Origin: Fuerstiella marisgermanici
Lineage (GTDB): Bacteria > Planctomycetota > Planctomycetia > Planctomycetales > Planctomycetaceae
NCBI RefSeq assembly: GCF_001983935.1
Contig: NZ_CP017641.1
Span: forward strand, 7,614,001 to 7,678,000
DNA: 64,000 bases
Direction of reading: 5' to 3'
The first letter of the stretch is position 1. Every line of letters starts with the position of its first letter. The position numbers and the translations under genes were made by a program. Below the pieces are notes generated by a model that was given only the letters and a program-made list of their open reading frames with translations, was not told where the DNA came from and did no database searches. Below, one piece after another: positions 51,812 to 60,544 of the stretch.

Positions 51812-52327
51812 ATGAATCGAGCGGCAAGTTTGCGGGATGAACTGGAAAATACATACCGTTCGCACCGTCAGGGTTTGTTTTCCCTGGCGATGTCGATCAC
51901 AGGATGTCGCCAGTCGGCCGAAGATGCCGTGCATTCGGCGTTCGAACGTTTGTGCCGCTCCACCAGACCGGACGGGGATGTCGTGAACTATGTGTTTGCG
52001 GCCGTGCGCAACGCGGCTCGCGATGCACTACGTTCGAATCAACGCGCCGCAAAATCGCGCGAGTCCATTTTCAACGGGGCTGTTTCGGACGGCACGGAGA
52101 CTACTGATCCAGCCAGCGACGTGTTGAACGCGGAACGTGACCAGATCCTTCGAGCTGCCATGGAAGATCTTGGCGACGATGCTCGTGAAGTTGTGGTGAT
52201 GAAGATTTTTGCAGAACTGACGTTCGATGCGATCGGTGAGGTGCTAAATCAACCGGCGAAGACCGTAGCGACTCGGTATCGTCGAGCGTTAATCAGACTG
52301 GAAGAAAAACTGCGAGGTCAGTTATGA
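51812..52327 (+). CDS. ECF sigma factor of the haem-linked pair
   Basis: The protein has 171 residues from ATG. Region 2 spans residues about 10-80 (NTYRSHRQGLFSLAMSITGCRQSAEDAVHSAFERLCR, then VVNYVFAAVRNAARDALRS). Region 4 runs from about 115 to 165 (LRAAMEDLGDDAREVVVMKIFAELTFDAIGEVLNQPAKTVATRYRRALIRLEEKL), with a helix-turn-helix. The stop codon overlaps the start of the next gene (ATGA), so the pair is translationally coupled, the classical layout of an ECF sigma with its anti-sigma. No known regulated target promoter can be read here. Confidence 0.92.
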   Translation: MNRAASLRDELENTYRSHRQGLFSLAMSITGCRQSAEDAVHSAFERLCRSTRPDGDVVNYVFAAVRNAARDALRSNQRAAKSRESIFNGAVSDGTETTDPASDVLNAERDQILRAAMEDLGDDAREVVVMKIFAELTFDAIGEVLNQPAKTVATRYRRALIRLEEKLRGQL

Positions 52328-52848
52328 CAGAGTCACGTATCGAAGATTTGCTGCGGCAGATGCCGCTGGCCGAACCATCAACGGAACTGGATGGACGCGT
52401 CACCGCGTCATTGAACGCGGCACCAGTCGCAAGCGTGCTGCGCGGTCGACGTTCGGTTTCGTGGAGTGTGCTGACGGCTGTCGCGGTGTTGTGTTTGCTG
52501 ATTGGAGCGGTGGCTGGCCATTTAACGGGCAGTAACCAGGCGATGGCCGGAGCGTCTTCAGCATCACCACAGTCTGAACCAGATTCGACTTCACAAAGCG
52601 ATGCTGCAGTAGGTGTGCGGATTGTTGAAATCACGAACGATGATGTCTTGCAGCGAGTTCAGGGGCCGGGGGTTGCAATGCTGTGTGCGATGAAACTCAT
52701 CGGTTCCAATGCCACAAACGAACAATGCCTGCAATGTCACGCGGGGTTGCCGGACGCGAAAATGCGGTTTCGTGAACAACACATGAATGACGCTCGATTT
52801 GCCACTTGCATGTGGTGTCACGAAACCGACGAAACGGCCCGCCCGTAA
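52324..52848 (+). CDS. membrane protein with two CxxCH motifs, candidate haem-sensing anti-sigma factor
   Basis: The protein has 174 residues, overlapping the sigma gene by four bases. A short cytoplasmic N-terminus (about 45 residues, MTESRIEDLLRQMPLAEPSTELDGRVTASL) precedes one membrane helix (about 48-66, SVLTAVAVLCLLIGAVAG). The periplasmic part of about 105 residues ends with two c-type haem motifs: CLQCH (135-139) and CMWCH (162-166). No zinc-binding HxxxCxxC anti-sigma motif was seen in the N-terminus. Location and coupling suggest an anti-sigma factor; the haem sites suggest redox or gas sensing. A mono- or diheme electron carrier without regulatory role is the alternative. Confidence 0.85.
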   Translation: MTESRIEDLLRQMPLAEPSTELDGRVTASLNAAPVASVLRGRRSVSWSVLTAVAVLCLLIGAVAGHLTGSNQAMAGASSASPQSEPDSTSQSDAAVGVRIVEITNDDVLQRVQGPGVAMLCAMKLIGSNATNEQCLQCHAGLPDAKMRFREQHMNDARFATCMWCHETDETARP

Positions 52849-52855
52849 CTCAATT

Positions 52856-54979
52856 TCATTTGGCGGTGAAAATATCAACCGTGCCATCCCAGGTCACAAC
52901 GCTGTCGCTCGCCGATGCGTTTTGGCCTGATGGGATTTTCAGCAGTGCGGGCAGGTCGCCATATTTGACGGCTCCGGGAAGGAAGTCAGCGTGTTTCCAA
53001 CTGGTCAGATTCGCAAAGCGGAAGTCACGGTTGTCGACGGCGACTGTTTTGAACTCGTCGCCCGCGATCACTCGGGCCGCCGCCAAAAGCGGAGTTCCAC
53101 CGTTGACTCCCAAAGCGTGCAATGCTTTCGGGCTGTGTTCGTCGCCATTGATCCAGGCCGTGACGGTCAGGATGTCGTGAACTCGGCGAGCAAACACGGT
53201 GTCGTTGTAGCAGTAGGTGTAACCAGCGAATTGTCGCGGGTTGGCAACGGTCGGATTTTCTTTCAGGGCCACGCCATTGGTCGTGAACTCGCCCTGACCG
53301 TACAGATCGACTCCAACAACAGAAAATCCCTGGTCGATCAGTTTCAGCAGGTCGGCGTGAGGCTTCCCATTCGGAAACATGCCCGCTTTGCCCTGGCCAT
53401 CGATCCACAGAACGACCTGTTGATTCCATTCAACGGCTTTCGGGTAAACCGAAACGATGGGCAGTTGTTCGCCTTCGGTGGTCAAGGTGATGATGTCACC
53501 AAATTCCCAGTAGCCGGCTCGTTCTTCTTTCCACACTTTGGTGCGCTGCACGTCTTCCGACTTCGGCACGTTGCGGCCGATCAGAGTTTCCCATGCAGTG
53601 CGGATCGTGCTGAAGTAGTTTTGAGTTTCGGTGTCGCCTTCAGGGGCGTGATGGTGCAGCGCGTCGAGATCGCGTTCGTTCAGTTGCTGCAGCAGTTTTC
53701 GTTCGTAATCGGCGCCGCCATCGGGAGCCGGATGTTCATCGTTCCAAACCGTGTATTCTTCGGGCGTCAGTGGCTTCCAGTCCTGTTCGATGATCGGTTT
53801 TTCAAAGCCGAGATCCATGTGTTTGTTGAACCATTCGTACATGATTTTGCGTGTGACAGCGTTGTAGTTGTGAGGGAAGTGCAACATCGGTTCGCAGGAA
53901 ACGTTGTCGGGCACGCCGAGCATCGCGTACAGCTTCTGCAGTTCCGGATAACCTTTGGTCATCATTTCTTTGGTCCAGTCGTTGGCCGCCGTCATCCCCT
54001 GTGGTTTCGGAGCAAACAACGCCGCGAGTTCCACGTTGCCGGTGCCAACTCGCAGCAGGCTGCAGTTTTCGCACGTGCAACCGCCCTGCATGCTGGTGGA
54101 CACCATGCCGTTGGGGAATCCTGCGATGTGACGGTCGTCGATGGCTCCCAGCAGAATGGTTTGAGTTCCGCCGCCGCTGCCACCCGTGACTGCCATGCGA
54201 GAGGCGTCGACATCTGGCAGGCTTTCCAGAAAGTCGAGTCCTCGGACGCAGTTCCACGTTTGCAGACCAAGAATACTGTGCAGTCGCGATTCTGCCTGAG
54301 GACTGTAGAAGCCCCAGCGATCGTTGGTTTCGAATTCGGGGCGTGGCTTGCCGTATCCGTGGGCCACCTGACGCGAAATCTGATGACTGTCAACGTAGCC
54401 CAGCATGTCAAAAATAAACGTCACGCAACCCATGCGAGCCAATTGGGCACACCGCGCCAGCTTGGGGAAACGTCCGGACCGTTTGTGAAGTTCAGCACCG
54501 CTTTTGATCAACTCATCCATCTTCGCTTCGCCGTAATCCTGTTGCCGTCCGCCGTGACCGTGAGGACACAACACGGCTGGACGTTTCGAAGTGGCTTCGC
54601 CGTCGGGACGGAACAACAAGCCGCTGACAAAGTGGCCAGGCAGGCTTTCGAAGTACACTTTCTCGACTGTGAATCCGTCGCGTTGAACTTTGCCGTGAAT
54701 GACAGTGTTCAGTGGCGTTTTTTCCGGCATGGGGTACAGGCCGGTTGCGATCTGGACGCGGAGTTTGAGTTCCGCCTTTCGCTGTTCCCATTCGGCCTTC
54801 GACGCGGGTACTTCAAACGGAAAGTAGCCATTCAGGTCTTTAGGAGCTTTCAGCCGCACGTCGTCCGGTTGTTGACCGACGTCGAAGACTCGGTGCTGAG
54901 CGGGGTCGCCGTCGGCCGTCGCATGGGCGATGGTCGTCGCAGAAATGGCAAACAGCAGGAAAAGACGGGTATTTTGCAT
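52856..54979 (-). CDS. acetyl-xylan-esterase-like alpha/beta hydrolase
   Basis: The protein has 707 residues from the ATG at 54979, directly before a signal peptide (LFLLFAISATTIAHA); an upstream in-frame extension to 55189 is not supported. The first hydrolase half has RPAVLCPHGHGG, the nucleophile S268 in MAVTGGSGGGTQT, and a possible lid with CTCENCSLLRVGTGNVEL. The second half (from about 480) contains a further alpha/beta-like region (VVLWIDGQGKAGMF, FSVVGVDLYGQGEF, ALGVNGGTPLL) without an obvious serine nucleophile, so it may be a non-catalytic duplicate. Family members deacetylate plant or algal polysaccharides. Together with the sulfatases it fits polysaccharide breakdown in the periplasm. 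Confidence 0.85.
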   Translation of the reverse strand: MQNTRLFLLFAISATTIAHATADGDPAQHRVFDVGQQPDDVRLKAPKDLNGYFPFEVPASKAEWEQRKAELKLRVQIATGLYPMPEKTPLNTVIHGKVQRDGFTVEKVYFESLPGHFVSGLLFRPDGEATSKRPAVLCPHGHGGRQQDYGEAKMDELIKSGAELHKRSGRFPKLARCAQLARMGCVTFIFDMLGYVDSHQISRQVAHGYGKPRPEFETNDRWGFYSPQAESRLHSILGLQTWNCVRGLDFLESLPDVDASRMAVTGGSGGGTQTILLGAIDDRHIAGFPNGMVSTSMQGGCTCENCSLLRVGTGNVELAALFAPKPQGMTAANDWTKEMMTKGYPELQKLYAMLGVPDNVSCEPMLHFPHNYNAVTRKIMYEWFNKHMDLGFEKPIIEQDWKPLTPEEYTVWNDEHPAPDGGADYERKLLQQLNERDLDALHHHAPEGDTETQNYFSTIRTAWETLIGRNVPKSEDVQRTKVWKEERAGYWEFGDIITLTTEGEQLPIVSVYPKAVEWNQQVVLWIDGQGKAGMFPNGKPHADLLKLIDQGFSVVGVDLYGQGEFTTNGVALKENPTVANPRQFAGYTYCYNDTVFARRVHDILTVTAWINGDEHSPKALHALGVNGGTPLLAAARVIAGDEFKTVAVDNRDFRFANLTSWKHADFLPGAVKYGDLPALLKIPSGQNASASDSVVTWDGTVDIFTAK

Positions 54980-55371
54980 GGCGGGAGTCTCAAAATCAGG
55001 AGGCGGGACGAGGGTTGGCTCTTGCCGAAACGGTGTCGGTACAAGTTGCGCAATCGCTACAGTTTGTATCGTAGCGAGAACGAATTCCAACCCAAACCAA
55101 CGGCGGAAGGGTGCCGAAGTTTCATCCGCCGTAGTGTGGAGCTCGGGGGCGACGCCGGGCTCGGATTTCGGGACCGCTGGAATTCTCATTCCGGCGAGCC
55201 AACCGGGCGGCGCATGATTTTCGGTCGATTCGTGCGTACAATACGTGGTTCCTGCCTTTCGAATGCCGCGAGCCGACTTCGGCCAACCAGTTTTGACTCA
55301 GCGGCGGTCCATTCGTTTCCCACCGCTTAATTTCGCATTCCTGCCCACCTGACGGTCATTGCTCCGTATTT
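54980..55371. other. intergenic stretch with no recognised feature
   Basis: It lies between the divergent hydrolase gene and the lipoprotein gene. Frames on both strands run through parts of it, but they are extensions of shadows or upstream extensions of genes without family support. Confidence 0.35.
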
Positions 55372-55929
55372 ATGTCTGCAGTTTTTATTAGCCCCAAAGC
55401 TACGGTGTTGCTGGTCCTTTTTCTGTTTGTCGGCTGCGGGCCGGAAGCCGAGATTCGCCAGTACACGATCAAATCCGAAAACGAACGCGTCTTCACCAGC
55501 GATCTGCTCCGTGACGAATTCGGCTCAATCCCATTTGAGTGGGACGTGCCCGACGAATGGACGATCGCAGAGAACGACCAGTTCAGCAAAGTGGCATGGA
55601 GCGTCGGGCCGAAAGCTGAGCAGGTTCGGATCACGCTTAGCGACCTGCCCATCGCCGCCGGACTCGTGCCGCAGTTGAATCGCTGGCGCGGGCAGATTTC
55701 GATTGAACTGGATTCCAAAGACGATCCGATGGACGGCACGGAAACGCTGAAGGTCGGCGACATTGACGCGACATACGTTGATTTCAAAGGCCCCGACGCA
55801 ACAATTTTGGGGCTGTTGATTCCCTTCGAAAGCAAGATGTGGATTTTTAAGCTGACCGGCAGCAATGAACTGGTGGACCAACAGAGAGATGCGTTTCGGA
55901 AGTTCGCAGAAAGCGTCACGGTTCCGTAG
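55372..55929 (+). CDS. hypothetical lipoprotein
   Basis: The protein has 185 residues. The N-terminus has a lipoprotein signal (TVLLVLFLFVGCGPE) with the lipobox cysteine at about residue 22, so it should be lipidated and anchored on the outer face of a membrane. The remainder is a mixed alpha/beta domain (IPFEWDVPDEWTIAENDQFSKVAW, then VGDIDATYVDFKG, then MWIFKLTGSNELVDQQRDAF), resembling small planctomycete proteins found beside cytochrome c biogenesis genes. It precedes the CcsBA fusion by 191 bases on the same strand and may assist in cytochrome c maturation; this is inference from position. Confidence 0.75.
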   Translation: MSAVFISPKATVLLVLFLFVGCGPEAEIRQYTIKSENERVFTSDLLRDEFGSIPFEWDVPDEWTIAENDQFSKVAWSVGPKAEQVRITLSDLPIAAGLVPQLNRWRGQISIELDSKDDPMDGTETLKVGDIDATYVDFKGPDATILGLLIPFESKMWIFKLTGSNELVDQQRDAFRKFAESVTVP

Positions 55930-56120
55930 CTTGACTCACCAGAACCAACCCGTTGCCATGCGTAACAGGCCGACAGAATTGAGTGCTTATTGGCTCACTA
56001 CACGGCCTTCCAGATAAGCTGACACACATACATCGTCCGAGTGAAATTTTAACGACGTCGTAAGGGGCTGGGATCGGAAAGATCGAGCTGCGACGCCGCG
56101 ACCAAGCAGGATAAAGACAC

Positions 56121-59100
56121 ATGTCATCAACAGCACTCCCCGGCGACCTGTCTTCCCGTGAGCGCGCGAGCGCGGGCGAGGATTCAATCACGGCGTTTAC
56201 GTGGAAGTGCATCTATGCACTCGCGTCGCTGAAGCTGACGTGCGTGATGTTCCTGCTGGGAATGTTTGTCGTGTTCGTGGGCAGTTTGGCTCAGGCTCGA
56301 CGCGACGTCTGGCTGGTGGTTGGACAATACTTCCGCACCTACGTGGCGTGGATCGACGTGGCCGACTTCTTTCCACCATCGATGTTCCCGAGCCTCGTTG
56401 ACTACGATTGGAATTCGCTTGGTGCGCTACGGATGATCCCGTTCCCCGGCGGCTGGACGATCGGCTGGATCATGCTGGCGAACCTTACGGCCGCTCACCT
56501 GCTGCGATTTAAGATTCGGGCCGTTGGTGGGAAGTTTGCAGCGGGCATCGGCATCGCCGCTTTGGGAATTCTGTTGACGGCTGCGGTCGTGATCACTGGC
56601 AATCAACAGACGGGCGTTGAACACGGCGATTCCGTCCTGTCTCCCATGCAGATCTGGTACCTGATGCTGGGCGTTTTGGGAGTGGCTTCCGTCGTGCCTT
56701 TGGCCGTTGCGTTTACGAAATCGAGTGTGTCAAAACCCGAACGGATTCTGTTGGGCGTCATCGGCGTCCTGCTGGGCGGAGTGCTGGCCTACTTCGTGAT
56801 CGGTGGCGAGGACGCTCGCTTGAATCTTTCGTCGATGCGGATTCTATGGCAGCTGCTGAAAGGCACTGCTTGTGCGGTTGTGATGTTGATCGGAAGCAAT
56901 CTGCTGTTTGGCAAACGAGGCGGCATTGTGCTGCTGCATGTCGGCGTGGCGCTGCTGATGTTCAGCGAATTGCAGGTGGGTTTCTACGCCAAAGAAAACA
57001 TGCTGACTCTGCAGGAAGGTCAAACGTCGTCCTTCATGCGAGACACCCGTGAACGCGAGTTGGCAATCGTGCACCGCGACGGCGACGAAGAGCACGTGAC
57101 CGCCATCCCTGAAGCACGTCTGGTCGCGGCTGGCGAAGCGACCGATGCCGAGGACAAAATCATTCCGCTGAAGGATCTGCCGTTCGTTGTGCGAGTCGAA
57201 TCCTTCCTCCGCAACAGCCGTTTGCGACCGATGCTGCCGGACGACGATAAGCAGGCCACGAGCGGTCTCGGCACGTTTGCGGCGCCCGTGGAAATTGACC
57301 CTGTCACGGGCATGGATGATTCGCATGATATGAGTTCTCTGCGAATCACGCTGCTGGATGCGGAAAGCGGCAAAGAACTGGACACTCTGCTGTGTGCTCA
57401 GGACGTCAGCGAAATGCGTTCGGTGCCGATTGCTGAACAAGCGACCGTCGGCGACGACGACTATCAGTTCTATCTGCGATTCCAGCGCAACTACAAAGAT
57501 TACGAAGTCGAACTGCTGGACGTCAGTCGCACCAACTACGTGGGATCAGCTACACCGCGAGACTACCGTTCAAAGATCGTGATCCGCGACAGCGAAACGG
57601 GGGAAGCGGAAGAGTACGCGTTGTGGATGAACAACCCACTTCGATACAAGGGCGAAACGTTTTACCAAAGCGGTTACAACGAACTGCCGAACGGTACAGA
57701 AATGACCACGCTGTCAGTGGTGCGAAACACCGGCTGGATGCTGCCGTATATCGCGTGCATGATTGTGGCGGTCGGCATGTTCGCTCAGTTTGGTCAGACG
57801 CTCGGCCGGTACCTGTCGCGTCTTGATCGAACGGGCGATCCTTCGCCCCGCCCCGTGGTCGATGGCGGCGCTTCAAGTCTGCCTGAAGGGATTCGCGGTT
57901 CGTCCGCTTCGGAAGCCGCTGCGGTTGCATTGGCGAAAGTTGCTGCGAAGGAAAATGAAGAGCCCGAACAAAAATCTATCTGGCCAATTGTCGTTCCCAT
58001 CTTTCTGGTGCTGCTAAGTGCCGGCTGGTTGGCGGGTAAAACTCGCACGCCAAAACCAAATCCGGATTCAATGAACCTGTACGGGTTTGCTCAGATTCCG
58101 GTGGCATGGAAGGGGCGAGCTCAACCGGTGGATTCGTTCGCTCGCACACAACTATTGATGACGTCACACAAGTCGACCTTCCGAGGCGAACTTAGCGCGG
58201 GCGAACTGGATCACCCGGAAAAGCGGGAAGAGATTCTGGCAGCAGTGGCCAAGTACTGGCCTTCGGTAGATGCCGAGGAACTCGAAGATTTTTCCGGTGA
58301 ATACAACGACTGGATCGAACGCATCATGAAGGACACGTCGTCAGGACGGGAAGCGGTCGAGGAACGGATGCGGGACATCATGGTGGAACGCATGCCAGCC
58401 GTACGCTGGTTTCTGGACGTGGCCGCTCGGCCCGAACTGGCCAAGCGACATCGCATCATCAAGATCGACGATGACCAGGTGCTGTCTCTCCTGGGGCTCG
58501 AAAAACGAGCCGGGCTGACGTATTCCGTTGACGAAGTTCAGGAGAATCTGGAAGAGCTGCAGGATATCAATCGCGAAGGTCTGAAGCTGGAGATGGCGGA
58601 TCAACAGCACCGCATGACTCAGCTGCAACGCCGCGTCGTGGAACTGTTCCGCACGGTCGGTCGAGTTGATTCTTTGCAGAATATTTTCCTTGTCCGTGAT
58701 TCCGAAAGCCTGCTGGATTCCGTGGTCAAAGCCTGGTGGGTGTTGAATCGCCTGGGCGACAGTCCTGCAATTATGGCTGTGCCGACCGGTTCGGAGAACG
58801 AACAACGAAGTTGGGAAACATTGATTGCGGCGAGTGCTTTGCGGAACGTGTCAAAGGAATTTCGCGATGCCGATTTGGACAGTCGTGATCAGGTTGAAAA
58901 CTATGTGAGCAACGTGCTGCCACGCAAACTAGTGACGGACGCGGTGGCTGGCAGCGTGGCGATTCTGAAGTCGTCCGAAGCTGCGAAGGCCAAAGACGCG
59001 GGCGAAGAGATGGCTGCCGACGCGGTGACAACGAAGGCAAAAGCCGCTGCGGAATCGATGGAAGATCCGTTCCTGAAGAAGGTGCTGACCATCATCGGCG

Positions 59101-60479
59101 ATGCCGAACCTGAGGAAACGGCTGAACAGATGCTGGCCGATGTGTCTGACGATGAGGTTCGGCAGATTGCCAGCGAACGCATTTCGTCTGAGATGTTCCA
59201 GGTGTTTGAAGAACTGCGTCAGAACGGTTCGGATAAGCGTCTGGCGACAATTCGCACCAACCTGCAGGCCGTCGGCGGCGACGACGAAGCGGAGTTGGCA
59301 GTCAGGATGAACAGTGAATTGCTCAAGGTCGTGCTGGACGATCTGGACAAACGCGTGGGTGGTCTGATCTACGGTGACGATGGCTTCGAAGCGTTCGAGC
59401 AGGGTTCCGAATCGATGATCAACATTCTGACCGCATGGCGCGAAGGCGATGTGCAATCCTTTAACAGCAACGTGTCAGAATACCGCGAATATCTGTCCGC
59501 TCATCCGTTGCCACACGTCAATGCGTCACTGGTTAGCGAAGAAGCGTTCTTCAATTACTTCGAACCATTCATGAAGGCGATTTATCTGTATCTGCCGGTG
59601 ATGGTGTTGTCATTCTTAAGCTGGATCGTGTGGCCGAAGACGTTGCGGCGCAGTGCATTTTGGTTGATGGGGCTGGCGTTCGTTGTACACACGGTGGCGC
59701 TATTGATGCGCATGCATATTTCCGGGCGTCCACCGGTGACGAATCTATATTCTTCGGCCATCTTCATTGGCTGGGCCGTAGTCGGCGCCGGGTTCTTTGT
59801 CGAGAAGCTATTGAAAAACGGCATCGGCAATATTCTGGGCGCGTCGGTTGGCATGGCGACGCTGGTGATCGCTCATTATCTCGCTCGTGATGAAGGCGAC
59901 ACGATGGGCGTTATGCAGGCGGTGCTGGACACGACCTTCTGGCTGGCGACTCATGTGGTCTGTATCACGCTGGGGTACGCGGCCACGTTTTTAGCAGGAG
60001 CGATGGCAATCGCATACTGCTTTATGGCGAACTTCGGCGGCCCCAAAGCCAAGGCCGATCTGCCGAAGCTTGGCAAGATGATTTACGGCGTGCTGTGCTT
60101 CGCCGTGTTCTTCAGTCTGGTCGGAACGGTTCTCGGCGGACTGTGGGCCGACGATTCATGGGGCCGTTTTTGGGGCTGGGATCCGAAGGAAAACGGAGCG
60201 ATGCTGATCGTGATGTGGAACGCATTGATCCTGCACGCTCGCTGGGACAAGATGATCCGCGACTACGGCACGGCTGTGCTGGCAATGTTCGGCAACATCG
60301 TGACGGCGTGGAGCTGGTTTGGCGTGAACGAACTGAAAGCCGGTCTGCACACCTACGGCTTCACCGAAGGCCGGTTGCTGGCTTTGTTGGTGTTCATGTC
60401 ACTGCAGACCATCATCATTGCCGGTGCCATGATTCCGGCGATTGGCAAGTCGGCGAATGACAGGATTGAACCGGTGTAG
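56121..60479 (+). CDS. fused cytochrome c biogenesis protein ResB-CcsA (CcsBA)
   Basis: The protein has 1452 residues from ATG, with AGGA 8-9 bases upstream. The N-terminal ResB-like part (1-570) has several membrane helices and a soluble loop (LRITLLDAESGKELDTL, YKGETFYQSGYNELPNG). A second segment starts with IWPIVVPIFLVLLSAGWLAG and IPVAWKGRAQPVDSFARTQLL, a phrase typical of fused CcsBA proteins. Then a helical, charged domain of about 450 residues (about 690-1130) without membrane helices follows. The C-terminal CcsA half (1150-1452) has the haem-handling tryptophan-rich motif WGRFWGWDPKENGA and eight or so helices. It exports haem and attaches it to CxxCH proteins on the outer face, matching the many haem proteins in this genome. 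Confidence 0.93.
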   Translation: MSSTALPGDLSSRERASAGEDSITAFTWKCIYALASLKLTCVMFLLGMFVVFVGSLAQARRDVWLVVGQYFRTYVAWIDVADFFPPSMFPSLVDYDWNSLGALRMIPFPGGWTIGWIMLANLTAAHLLRFKIRAVGGKFAAGIGIAALGILLTAAVVITGNQQTGVEHGDSVLSPMQIWYLMLGVLGVASVVPLAVAFTKSSVSKPERILLGVIGVLLGGVLAYFVIGGEDARLNLSSMRILWQLLKGTACAVVMLIGSNLLFGKRGGIVLLHVGVALLMFSELQVGFYAKENMLTLQEGQTSSFMRDTRERELAIVHRDGDEEHVTAIPEARLVAAGEATDAEDKIIPLKDLPFVVRVESFLRNSRLRPMLPDDDKQATSGLGTFAAPVEIDPVTGMDDSHDMSSLRITLLDAESGKELDTLLCAQDVSEMRSVPIAEQATVGDDDYQFYLRFQRNYKDYEVELLDVSRTNYVGSATPRDYRSKIVIRDSETGEAEEYALWMNNPLRYKGETFYQSGYNELPNGTEMTTLSVVRNTGWMLPYIACMIVAVGMFAQFGQTLGRYLSRLDRTGDPSPRPVVDGGASSLPEGIRGSSASEAAAVALAKVAAKENEEPEQKSIWPIVVPIFLVLLSAGWLAGKTRTPKPNPDSMNLYGFAQIPVAWKGRAQPVDSFARTQLLMTSHKSTFRGELSAGELDHPEKREEILAAVAKYWPSVDAEELEDFSGEYNDWIERIMKDTSSGREAVEERMRDIMVERMPAVRWFLDVAARPELAKRHRIIKIDDDQVLSLLGLEKRAGLTYSVDEVQENLEELQDINREGLKLEMADQQHRMTQLQRRVVELFRTVGRVDSLQNIFLVRDSESLLDSVVKAWWVLNRLGDSPAIMAVPTGSENEQRSWETLIAASALRNVSKEFRDADLDSRDQVENYVSNVLPRKLVTDAVAGSVAILKSSEAAKAKDAGEEMAADAVTTKAKAAAESMEDPFLKKVLTIIGDAEPEETAEQMLADVSDDEVRQIASERISSEMFQVFEELRQNGSDKRLATIRTNLQAVGGDDEAELAVRMNSELLKVVLDDLDKRVGGLIYGDDGFEAFEQGSESMINILTAWREGDVQSFNSNVSEYREYLSAHPLPHVNASLVSEEAFFNYFEPFMKAIYLYLPVMVLSFLSWIVWPKTLRRSAFWLMGLAFVVHTVALLMRMHISGRPPVTNLYSSAIFIGWAVVGAGFFVEKLLKNGIGNILGASVGMATLVIAHYLARDEGDTMGVMQAVLDTTFWLATHVVCITLGYAATFLAGAMAIAYCFMANFGGPKAKADLPKLGKMIYGVLCFAVFFSLVGTVLGGLWADDSWGRFWGWDPKENGAMLIVMWNALILHARWDKMIRDYGTAVLAMFGNIVTAWSWFGVNELKAGLHTYGFTEGRLLALLVFMSLQTIIIAGAMIPAIGKSANDRIEPV

Positions 60480-60516
60480 CGGTCGTGGTGTTTTCTGGCC
60501 GTTCTTTCGGGCAGTC

Positions 60517-60542
60517 GCCTGACTCACGCGAGTCAGGCTTTT
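60517..60542 (+). terminator. intrinsic terminator of the CcsBA gene
   Basis: A perfect 9-base stem GCCTGACTC/GAGTCAGGC with loop ACGC, followed by TTTT, lies 38 bases past the ccsBA stop codon. Because the next gene is convergent and starts its stop at 60545, the hairpin also lies just after that gene on the minus strand, though without a U-run in that direction. Confidence 0.82.
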
Positions 60543-60544
60543 AA

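Noticed and set aside
52991-55330. A very long plus-strand open frame (779 codons) opposite the hydrolase gene.
   Set aside because: It lies antisense to a gene with clear hydrolase motifs and signal peptide, and its product is low in family-like patterns. Codon bias in a GC-rich gene commonly leaves such antisense frames open.
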